Assembly: GCA_019417125.1 (NCBI GenBank)
Contig: DXVZ01000134.1
Span: 324 to 11,007, forward strand
DNA length: 10,684 bases
Reading direction: 5' to 3'
Source of the DNA: Phascolarctobacterium sp.
GTDB taxonomy: Bacteria; Bacillota; Negativicutes; Acidaminococcales; Acidaminococcaceae
In this document: positions 1 to 5,401 of the stretch, piece after piece
How the letters are laid out: the number at the start of each line of letters is the position of its first letter
Numbering within the stretch: position 1 is the first letter of the stretch
Made by a program: the position numbers and the translations under genes
Notes under the pieces: generated by a model
The model's input: only the letters and a program-made list of their open reading frames with translations
What the model was told of the DNA's origin: nothing
Database searches by the model: none

Positions 1-105
1 GCTACCACAAATGTGATAACGCTATTAGATTTTATAAAATTTTCGTAGCTTCGCTGGCACAATTATTGCCTTCGTTATTACTCGTCACTAATTGGCAGCT
101 CAACT
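1..105. other. AT-rich intergenic region with no recognisable gene
   Basis: This stretch lies beyond the terminator of the rhodanese operon and holds no convincing reading frame. It contains a 12-nt perfect palindrome, ATTTTATAAAAT, at 29-40 and a small CACA/TGTG inverted repeat around 6-15. The 13-mer GATTTTATAAAAT (28-40) recurs at 4650-4662 in the 3' UTR of secG. I looked for the 5' or 3' end of a tmRNA gene (ssrA), which follows smpB in Bacillus, and saw none. It may belong to the upstream or downstream region of a gene outside the window. Confidence 0.5.
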
Positions 106-145
106 AAAAATACCCTGCTCTGCTAAAAAAGCATTACAGGGTATT
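106..145 (-). terminator. Rho-independent terminator of the esterase-rnr-smpB-rhodanese operon
   Basis: A perfect 9-bp outer stem is formed by 109-117 and 137-145 (AATACCCTG with CAGGGTATT). A 3x3 internal loop follows, then an inner 4-bp stem (121-124 with 130-133). Read on the minus strand, the hairpin ends in a run of five T (110-106), two of which are inside the stem. It starts 20 nt after the rhodanese stop codon, so it should end the five-gene transcript. An A-rich flank on the other side makes weak bidirectional activity possible. Confidence 0.85.
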
Positions 146-165
146 AAAAATAACTTTTTTATATT

Positions 166-597
166 CTATTTTACAACTTCATACGGCCAGTCGATAATGC
201 CGCCGATGTGTACGATATTGGTATAACCCATATCCACCAATGCCTGCGATGCACGGTGGGCGCGTTTGCCGCTGCGGCAGTAAACAAGTATTTCCGCATC
301 TTTATTGGGCAGAATTTTGGCAACTTCCGCGGATTGGGCTTCGATTAAATCAACAGGCAGTAAAACTGCGTTTGGCAGATGACCTTGTGCAAATTCTTCC
401 TGCGTGCGTACGTCAAGTATAACAATTTTATCGTTTTGTTCAATGCGCTGCTTAGCCTGCTGCGGCGTAAACACTTTATAACCTGCCGCCTGAGTTTGTG
501 CGGTTTGTGTATCAGCCGCCGCTTTCGGCGTTTCGGCAAAACATACGGCAGATACAGCCAGCACAGCTGCAAAAACTAAAGTTAAAAATTTTTTCAT
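166..597 (-). CDS. Exported single-domain rhodanese (sulfurtransferase-like protein)
   Basis: The 143-aa protein has a Sec signal peptide: KK at residues 2-3, a hydrophobic core at about 5-19, and likely signal peptidase I cleavage after Ala21. An Ala/Thr/Gln-rich linker leads to one rhodanese domain (about 41-143) with the DVR motif (62-64) and the active-site loop CRSGKRA, nucleophile Cys107. There is no usable lipobox, since Val precedes Cys19. Family members carry persulfide sulfur or act in thiol redox chemistry; the substrate here is unknown, and the signal peptide places it outside the cytoplasm. I chose ATG 597 because GAGGAG lies 8 nt upstream; an in-frame GTG at 606 abuts that site and is unlikely. 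It follows smpB by 25 nt and is the last gene before a terminator. A functional link with rnr and smpB is not evident. Confidence 0.85.
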   Translation of the reverse strand: MKKFLTLVFAAVLAVSAVCFAETPKAAADTQTAQTQAAGYKVFTPQQAKQRIEQNDKIVILDVRTQEEFAQGHLPNAVLLPVDLIEAQSAEVAKILPNKDAEILVYCRSGKRAHRASQALVDMGYTNIVHIGGIIDWPYEVVK

Positions 598-622
598 AGT
601 AACCACTCCTCATTGTAAAATT

Positions 623-1087
623 TTATTTGTTTCTTTCCTTTAATGCACGTTCAACCTCGCGTTTAACGTCACGCTTTGCCATATCCTGGCGCTTGTCGTA
701 CAGCTTTTTACCGGTGGCAAGGGCTATTTCTATTTTAATCAGCCCGTGGCTGAAATACATTTTTAACGGCACCAGCGTATAGCCTTTTTCTTTTACTTTG
801 CCTATAAGGCGGCGGATTTCCGCCTTATGCAGCAGTAGTTTGCGGTCGCGCAGCGGCTCATGGTTAAAACGGTTGCCCTGGTCATAGGGGCTGATGTGCA
901 AATTGGACACTATTACTTCCGCACTTTTGGTTATTTGGGCATAGCTGTCTTTCATGTTAGCTTTGCCCGCGCGCAGCGATTTTACTTCCGTGCCGGTCAA
1001 GGCAATGCCTGCCTCGTAGGTTTCGTGAATAGTATAGTCATGGCGCGCTTTTCTATTTTCTGCAACAATTTTTATTTTCTTTTCCAC
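623..1087 (-). CDS. smpB: SsrA-binding protein SmpB (trans-translation)
   Basis: The 154-aa protein has the normal SmpB length and motifs: an ENRKARHDY start, GTEVKSLRAGKANMKDSY, NLHISPY, and a C-terminal KLYDKRQDMAKRDVKRE segment that forms the helix entering the empty mRNA channel. SmpB binds the tRNA-like part of tmRNA and brings it to ribosomes stalled on nonstop mRNA, so that the nascent chain is tagged for proteolysis. It is cytoplasmic and ribosome-associated. The start is GTG (1087-1085), overlapping the rnr stop in the sequence TAGTG, with a GAGG site 8 nt upstream inside rnr; the next in-frame ATG would remove conserved sequence. Close coupling to rnr fits the shared role in clearing nonstop mRNA. 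The tmRNA gene itself is not in the window. Confidence 0.97.
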   Translation of the reverse strand: MEKKIKIVAENRKARHDYTIHETYEAGIALTGTEVKSLRAGKANMKDSYAQITKSAEVIVSNLHISPYDQGNRFNHEPLRDRKLLLHKAEIRRLIGKVKEKGYTLVPLKMYFSHGLIKIEIALATGKKLYDKRQDMAKRDVKREVERALKERNK

Positions 1088-3426
1088 TATTTGTTCCTCT
1101 GTTTTTTCTTATGTTTGCCGTGTTTATTTTTGCTGTCTTTTAGGTATTTGTTGCCCCCGATACCACCCTTGCCGCGTTTGGCAAATTTTTCTTTGCCGCT
1201 CTTTTTCTTTTTAGCTTTTTTGCCGGGCACATCGCTGCGGTAGGTTGTGGATTTACGCTGTTCGGCAAGCTGCATTTTAATACGCTCGCGTACGTTATCA
1301 TCCTCACCGGCAAGTATAAAATCAATATTGCGTTCGGCAATGTTTACCTGAAAGACCTCGATGCGCACTGGGTCGCCCAGGCGGTAGCATTTGCGCGTAT
1401 GCGTACCCATCAGTGCGTAGTTTTCTTCAATAAATTCGTAATAATCATCCAGCAGGCTGGAAATATGTACCAAACCTTCCACGCCGTTTTCCAGCTCTAC
1501 AAACATGCCAAATGCCGTTACACCGGAAATTATGCCCTCATATTCTTCGCCGATGTGCCCCGCCATATATTCCGCCTTTTTTAAATCGACGGTAGCGCGT
1601 TCCGCTTCGGCTGCAGTGCGTTCGCGGATAGATGAGTGTTCGGCAATATGGTCAAGTTTGTTAATATATCCGTCCCTGTTTTTTTCATTCATATAAGGGT
1701 CGGCAAGCCATTTGTGCAGCAAGCGGTGTACAATTAAATCCGGGTAGCGGCGTATCGGCGAAGTAAAATGCGTGTAATATTCTGCCGCCAGCCCAAAATG
1801 CCCGATGTTTTCCGTTTGGTAAACTGCCTGTTTTAACGAGCGCAGCGCCACAGCGGATACCATACGTTCTTCCGGCCTGCCTTCCATTGCGCTTAAAGCT
1901 TTTTGCAGCGCCAGCGGTTTAACTTCGGAAGCTACCGGCATTTTAATATTAAAACGGCTTAACAACAATGCCAAATTCTGCATTTTTTCTTCTTTCGGTT
2001 TATCGTGCACGCGGTAGATAAATGGCCATTTTTGCAGTGCCATGTGGCGTGCCACAGTTTCGTTGGCGGCAAGCATGAATTCTTCGATGATAGATTCCGC
2101 CAGCCCGTGCTCACGCTGCACAATTTCTACTGGTTTGGCGTTTTCGTCCAAAATTACTTTTTGTTCCGGCAGGTCAAAATCTATCGCACCGCGCGTTACA
2201 CGTTTTTTATGCAAAATAAGGCACAGCTTTTCCATTTCCTGCAGCATCGGCAGCGCGTCGCTGTATTTTTCGGTCAGCTCCGCATTTTTGTTTACTAAAA
2301 TTTCACGCACAATGCGGTAGCTTAAACGGTAGCGCACGTTAATTACGCCAGGGAAAATATCGTAACTTTTAATGCGGCCTTTTTTGTCAATCAGCATTTC
2401 GCAGCACATTACCAGCCTGTCCTCACCGGCGTTAAGGCTGCAAATACCGTTAGAAAGGCGTTCCGGCAGCATTGGCAGCACCCTGTCAACAAGGTATACG
2501 CTGGTGCCGCGTTCCAGCGCTTCGCTGTCTAAAATTGTGTTTTCGTGCACATAATGGCTAACATCGGCAATGTATACACCCAGCGTAAAATCGCCGTTGC
2601 CTTCCGGCTGCACATATACGGCATCATCCAGGTCTTTGGCGTCGTCGCCATCAACCGTCACTATTAGACGGTCACGCAGGTCGTGCCTGCCCTCCAGCTC
2701 TGTGCTTTTAATGGTTTTGGGCACCCGCTTGGAAGCATTAATAACCTGCTCCGGAAACTCCAGCGGCAAATCGTACTGCTTTATCAGCGACAGCAGTTCC
2801 ATACCGGCGTCACCGGTATTACCCAGCACTTCTACAATTTTTCCTTCAATACTACGGCGGCTGTCCGGAGCCCATTCGGTAATTTCTACCACAACCTTTT
2901 GGTTGCTTTTAGCACCGCCAAAGTTGCGTTTTAAAACATATACGTCCTGCCCGATGCGTTTGTCGTCCGGCACTACAAAACCGTAATCGCGGCTTGCTTT
3001 AAACGTACCGACGATTTTATTATTAGCGTGCGTAATAATACGGATGATTTCGCCTTCGGGCTTATTTTTATCACTGCCGCTTTTTTCTACACGCGCCATT
3101 ACACGGTCGTTGTTCATTGCGCCGTTAATAAGGCGAGGCGGTATAAATACGTCCTGTCTGTCGCCTTTGTTATCGGGTATTACAAAGCCGAAGCCCTTGC
3201 TTGTAAGCTGAAAACGACCAACTACCAGTCCCATTTTCTCCGGCAGCCCCAAGGTTCCAAAACGTGTTTTAATAATTTCACCGTTTTCCTGCAATTCTTT
3301 TAAATCCTGCCAAAAGTTATTTAAGCTGCCAGTTATGGGTATGGCTTCAATCAAATCTTCGGCAGTAAGCGGCGCATAGCTGCTGCGCCTCATAAACTCC
3401 AAAATCTGTTCTTTTTCTTTCTTCAT
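1087..3426 (-). CDS. rnr: Ribonuclease R (3'-5' exoribonuclease, RNB family)
   Basis: This 779-aa protein matches RNase R in length and domain order: N-terminal helix-turn-helix-like region (1-60), two cold-shock/OB domains (about 66-115 and 137-185), the RNB catalytic domain (about 248-575), an S1 domain (about 625-705) and a Lys-rich tail (731-779, 19 Lys in 49 residues). The metal-binding cluster DGDDAKDLDD is intact; Asp259, Asp265, Asp267 and Asp268 have the same spacing as D272, D278, D280 and D281 of the E. coli enzyme. The FTSPIRRYPDL motif (554-564) is also present. RNase R degrades structured RNA, including rRNA and nonstop mRNA on tmRNA-rescued ribosomes. ATG 3426 has GGAGG 6 nt upstream and lies 1 nt after the thioesterase stop. 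Its stop overlaps the smpB start. Confidence 0.97.
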   Translation of the reverse strand: MKKEKEQILEFMRRSSYAPLTAEDLIEAIPITGSLNNFWQDLKELQENGEIIKTRFGTLGLPEKMGLVVGRFQLTSKGFGFVIPDNKGDRQDVFIPPRLINGAMNNDRVMARVEKSGSDKNKPEGEIIRIITHANNKIVGTFKASRDYGFVVPDDKRIGQDVYVLKRNFGGAKSNQKVVVEITEWAPDSRRSIEGKIVEVLGNTGDAGMELLSLIKQYDLPLEFPEQVINASKRVPKTIKSTELEGRHDLRDRLIVTVDGDDAKDLDDAVYVQPEGNGDFTLGVYIADVSHYVHENTILDSEALERGTSVYLVDRVLPMLPERLSNGICSLNAGEDRLVMCCEMLIDKKGRIKSYDIFPGVINVRYRLSYRIVREILVNKNAELTEKYSDALPMLQEMEKLCLILHKKRVTRGAIDFDLPEQKVILDENAKPVEIVQREHGLAESIIEEFMLAANETVARHMALQKWPFIYRVHDKPKEEKMQNLALLLSRFNIKMPVASEVKPLALQKALSAMEGRPEERMVSAVALRSLKQAVYQTENIGHFGLAAEYYTHFTSPIRRYPDLIVHRLLHKWLADPYMNEKNRDGYINKLDHIAEHSSIRERTAAEAERATVDLKKAEYMAGHIGEEYEGIISGVTAFGMFVELENGVEGLVHISSLLDDYYEFIEENYALMGTHTRKCYRLGDPVRIEVFQVNIAERNIDFILAGEDDNVRERIKMQLAEQRKSTTYRSDVPGKKAKKKKSGKEKFAKRGKGGIGGNKYLKDSKNKHGKHKKKQRNK

Positions 3427-3427
3427 T

Positions 3428-3826
3428 TTAATCCTCCAGCATCATCTTGGCGTTGGCTTCTGCCGCAACAATGCCATCTTTCGTTATAATTTCGCCGTGC
3501 ATTTCTACCAGGCGCCCTTTTTGTTTAACGCGCGTACCGACGCATTTTACCTGCTCACCAATTTTCAGCGGCTGGCGGTAGCGCAGTTCCATTTTAGCGG
3601 TATAAGCAGGCTTGCCCTCCATACAAAACAGGTAATGTCCCATTATCTCATCCAGCAAAACGCTGATTAAACCGCCGTGCATCATGCCGTTATAGCTTTG
3701 GTGTTCCTCTTTCGGCGTAAAGTACGACACGCACTCTTTTTCATCCATTTTAAAAGTCATTTTTAATCCTATCGGGTTCTGCTTACCGCAGGCAAAACAC
3801 ATAGGGTATTCTTTATCTTCAAACAT
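3428..3826 (-). CDS. PaaI-family hotdog-fold thioesterase
   Basis: The 132-aa protein is one hotdog domain of the PaaI/YbgC-like acyl-CoA thioesterase type. The signature is Asn46, His50-Gly51-Gly52 and the LLDE segment with Asp59, in the order expected for PaaI enzymes, where the Asp is catalytic. The N-terminus carries CFACGKQNPIGL (10-21), a Cys-x-x-Cys-Gly/Asn-Pro-x-Gly-Leu pattern seen in a subgroup of the family; the paired Cys10 and Cys13 could be structural. It should hydrolyse an acyl- or aryl-CoA thioester in the cytosol, but the substrate cannot be read from sequence. The start ATG overlaps the esterase stop (TAATG), and AAGGA lies 6 nt upstream, which implies translational coupling. 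It sits between the esterase and rnr, which are adjacent in Bacillus, so it looks like an insertion into an older cluster. Confidence 0.85.
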   Translation of the reverse strand: MFEDKEYPMCFACGKQNPIGLKMTFKMDEKECVSYFTPKEEHQSYNGMMHGGLISVLLDEIMGHYLFCMEGKPAYTAKMELRYRQPLKIGEQVKCVGTRVKQKGRLVEMHGEIITKDGIVAAEANAKMMLED

Positions 3827-4560
3827 TATTTTTCCTTTAAAAAAGCCAGTATTTCGTTAAACACGGCTTCCCTTTCTTTATCCAAAGTTAAAATATGGCC
3901 GCAGTGTTCAAACCATATCAGTTTTTTCTTCTCCGAGGCGACGTTATCGTAAATAAACTGCGCGCTTTGCCAGCGCACTGTGTGTTCTATTTTGCTTTGC
4001 ATAACAAGGCACGGCGCTTTAACACCTTTTAAAAAGCCCTGTTTGCATTCTTTAATAAACCTAAACATGCTTAAAAGTGGTTTGGTAGGCATTACTTCGC
4101 ACTGTACACAGTATTCTTCCGGCACGTCAAACACGCGCTGGCGCTTCTTTACATAGCGTATTATGAAATGCAGCCACGGCAGCAAAACCTGGCGTTTATC
4201 ATAAACATAAATAGGAGCCGCCATTATAACGATTTTGTCCGGGTTTAGTTCTGCCGCTGCCCTTATGGTAAGCAGTCCGCCCATGGAAAGCCCGGCGATG
4301 TAAACCTTGCTGCAAACCGTTTTTAAACGCTGATAGCCGCGCTTTACTTCCGCGTACCAGTCATCAAAAGTTTGCCGCGCCAAAATATTGGGAGCAGAAC
4401 AATGGCCTGGCAGCAAAACGCCCAGCACCGTATAACCCCTGCCGTGCAAAAATTCACCCAGCAGGCGCATTTCACCCGGTGCACCGGTATAGCCATGTAT
4501 TAAAAGCACGCCTTCTGTGCCGCCCTTAAAAAAGAACGGTTTGGCGCCAAGCTTAGCCAC
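3826..4560 (-). CDS. Carboxylesterase / alpha-beta hydrolase, Est30 (YvaK)-like
   Basis: The 244-aa single-domain alpha/beta hydrolase resembles Geobacillus Est30 and B. subtilis YvaK, whose gene likewise sits between secG and rnr. The oxyanion motif is IHGYTG (21-26), the nucleophile elbow is GLSMGG with Ser92, and the histidine is His222 in EHCGH. Ser92 and His222 fall close to S94 and H223 of Est30. The acid expected near 193 is Glu192 (in KIEHTV) where Est30 has Asp. There is no signal peptide, so it is cytosolic; the family hydrolyses short-chain carboxyl esters, and the natural substrate is unknown. The start ATG has AAGGGAGG 7 nt upstream. It is the first gene of its operon behind a TG-extended -10. 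It could also be annotated as a monoacylglycerol-lipase-like hydrolase. Confidence 0.88.
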   Translation of the reverse strand: MAKLGAKPFFFKGGTEGVLLIHGYTGAPGEMRLLGEFLHGRGYTVLGVLLPGHCSAPNILARQTFDDWYAEVKRGYQRLKTVCSKVYIAGLSMGGLLTIRAAAELNPDKIVIMAAPIYVYDKRQVLLPWLHFIIRYVKKRQRVFDVPEEYCVQCEVMPTKPLLSMFRFIKECKQGFLKGVKAPCLVMQSKIEHTVRWQSAQFIYDNVASEKKKLIWFEHCGHILTLDKEREAVFNEILAFLKEK

Positions 4561-4584
4561 GTTGTAACCTCCCTTAATATATCT

Positions 4585-4593
4585 ATTATAGCA
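4585..4593 (-). promoter_or_regulatory. Extended -10 promoter of the esterase-rnr-smpB operon
   Basis: The minus strand reads TGCTATAAT: a consensus TATAAT (4590-4585) with the TGn extension. A start near 4578 would give an mRNA leader of about 18 nt, with the strong AAGGGAGG site at 4575-4568 and ATG at 4560. No good -35 exists: at 17-18 nt spacing the hexamers are ATGTAG or GATGTA, and they fall inside the stem of the secG terminator. Extended -10 promoters often work without a -35 match. This is a motif-based prediction. Confidence 0.7.
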
Positions 4594-4598
4594 TATAC

Positions 4599-4632
4599 AA
4601 AAAAATCCTACATCGAAAGGATGCAGGATTTT
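4599..4632 (-). terminator. Rho-independent terminator of secG
   Basis: Arms 4620-4632 and 4602-4614 form a 13-bp stem around a 5-nt loop (4615-4619). In the minus-strand RNA the single irregular pair is a G-U wobble, whereas in the plus-strand RNA it is an A-C mismatch. The minus-strand hairpin runs into seven T (4605-4599), while the other side has no U-tract, so it is directional. It lies 34 nt after the secG stop and directly abuts the promoter of the next operon. Confidence 0.9.
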
Positions 4633-4666
4633 ACAAACGCATTGCTTATGATTTTATAAAATAAAA

Positions 4667-4891
4667 TTACATGCTTAATTTAGCAATTATAAGCGTAATA
4701 ACGGCAAACAAAATACCCAAAACAATGGTTGCTTTCGCCATCATGGTATCTATATCGTTGCCTTTGCCAAAATAACCGCCACCGCCGCCAAAAGCGTCGG
4801 ACAGGCCGGAACCCTTGCCGGACTGCACAAGCACAGAGCCAATTAATGCTATGCTGACAATAACGTCCAATACACTTAACGCTGTAATCAA
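4667..4891 (-). CDS. secG: Preprotein translocase subunit SecG
   Basis: The 74-aa protein has the SecG layout: a first membrane segment at about 3-23, the conserved cytoplasmic loop VLVQSGKGSGLSDAFGGG (21-38), then a second membrane segment at about 53-72. SecG is the small accessory subunit of the SecYEG channel and assists SecA-driven export. The start is TTG (4891-4889), with AGGAGG 8 nt upstream; a stop codon upstream in the same frame and the lack of a nearby ATG leave no better choice. It has its own promoter (4925-4953) and terminator, so it appears to be transcribed alone between rpsO and the esterase operon. In Bacillus secG is also followed by the esterase, rnr and smpB. Confidence 0.95.
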   Translation of the reverse strand: MITALSVLDVIVSIALIGSVLVQSGKGSGLSDAFGGGGGYFGKGNDIDTMMAKATIVLGILFAVITLIIAKLSM

Positions 4892-4924
4892 CTTGGCTTC
4901 CTCCTATTACTAAATTACCCTATT

Positions 4925-4953
4925 ATTTTATCATAACCGCACAGGCGTTACAA
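4925..4953 (-). promoter_or_regulatory. secG: Sigma-A-type promoter of secG
   Basis: The minus strand shows TTGTAA (4953-4948) as -35, a 17-nt spacer, and TAAAAT (4930-4925) as -10 with an upstream TGA giving the TGn extension. A start near 4918 would leave a leader of about 27 nt before the TTG codon. It lies immediately after the rpsO terminator, which supports independent transcription. Motif-based prediction. Confidence 0.7.
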
Positions 4954-4973
4954 TAAAATATTCTGTATCTGGT

Positions 4974-5002
4974 AAAAAAGCCTGCTTCGCAATGAAGCAG
5001 GC
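4974..5002 (-). terminator. Rho-independent terminator of rpsO
   Basis: A perfect 9-bp stem pairs GCCTGCTTC (4980-4988) with GAAGCAGGC (4994-5002) across a 5-nt loop. On the minus strand it is followed by six T (4979-4974). It begins 13 nt after the rpsO stop and should end both the rpsO transcript and any readthrough from the infB operon. Confidence 0.95.
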
Positions 5003-5015
5003 CTTTATTTGCCAA

Positions 5016-5282
5016 TTATTTACGCAGGCCGAGCTTTGCAAGGATTGCACGATAACGCTCGATATCCTTAGCCATAAGATAATTTAATAAACCACGGCGC
5101 TGGCCAACCATTTTAAGCAGACCGCGGCGGGAATGATGGTCTTTTTTGTGTTCTTTCAGATGTTCGGTAAGATATTTAATGCGTTCGGTCAATACTGCGA
5201 TCTGTACTTCCGGAGAACCGGTATCGCCTTCGTGTCTTGCATTTGCAAGAATGATTTCTTGTTTTCTTTCAGGTGTTAACAT
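5016..5282 (-). CDS. rpsO: 30S ribosomal protein S15
   Basis: The 88-aa protein has the expected S15 length. It shows the MLTPERKQ start, DTGSPEVQIAVLTERI (20-35), and the rRNA-binding signature HLKEHKKDHHSRRGLLKMVGQR, written here as positions 41-62, followed by LLNYL. S15 is a primary binder of the central domain of 16S rRNA and nucleates 30S platform assembly. The start at ATG 5282 is fixed by GGAGG 7 nt upstream and by the S15 family N-terminus; an upstream in-frame ATG at 5318 would add 12 residues foreign to S15. It lies 104 nt after ribF with its own promoter and a leader that can fold, and is closed by a strong terminator. The pnp gene, a frequent neighbour, is absent. Confidence 0.98.
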   Translation of the reverse strand: MLTPERKQEIILANARHEGDTGSPEVQIAVLTERIKYLTEHLKEHKKDHHSRRGLLKMVGQRRGLLNYLMAKDIERYRAILAKLGLRK

Positions 5283-5309
5283 TGTAATTCCTCCATTTTC
5301 GTATAATCG

Positions 5310-5353
5310 CCAGTGCATAGAAACCGCCGGAGCAGCGCATCTCCAAGCAATGG
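5310..5353 (-). promoter_or_regulatory. Possible structured leader of rpsO (S15 autoregulation candidate)
   Basis: In the mRNA leader, CCATTGC (5353-5347) can pair with GCACTGG (5316-5310) with one mismatch. Inside it, GGAG (5344-5341) pairs with CTCC (5332-5329) around an 8-nt loop. The same CTCC could instead pair with the GGAG of the ribosome binding site (5294-5290), so the two pairings exclude each other. S15 is known to repress its own translation through leader RNA in several bacteria. Hand-folded only; no thermodynamic calculation was made. Confidence 0.35.
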
Positions 5354-5372
5354 TTCAAAATAATACTTAAAT

Positions 5373-5401
5373 AGTATAACATAAGTTTAAGTTTTGGGCA
5401 A
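5373..5401 (-). promoter_or_regulatory. rpsO: Sigma-A-type promoter of rpsO
   Basis: The minus strand has TTGCCC (5401-5396) as -35, a 17-nt spacer, and TATACT (5378-5373) as -10 with a TGt extension. The -35 lies within the last codons of ribF. A start near 5366 would give a leader of about 84 nt. Cotranscription from the infB operon is also possible because no terminator lies between ribF and rpsO. Confidence 0.65.

Noticed and set aside
1..105. tmRNA gene (ssrA) after smpB
   Set aside because: No tRNA-like acceptor ends, CCA terminus or tag-peptide frame could be recognised on the minus strand.
530..597. Lipoprotein signal in the rhodanese
   Set aside because: A Cys at residue 19 follows the hydrophobic core, but the residue before it is Val, which does not fit a lipobox. 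Signal peptidase I cleavage after Ala21 fits better.
598..660. Separate promoter for the rhodanese in the 3' end of smpB
   Set aside because: A TAAAAT hexamer is present, but the nearest TTGAAC is 23 nt away and no TG extension is seen. Operon transcription explains the gene well enough.
5283..5318. N-terminal extension of S15 from an upstream ATG
   Set aside because: The added 12 residues do not resemble S15, and GGAGG is placed correctly for the ATG at 5282, inside the would-be extension.
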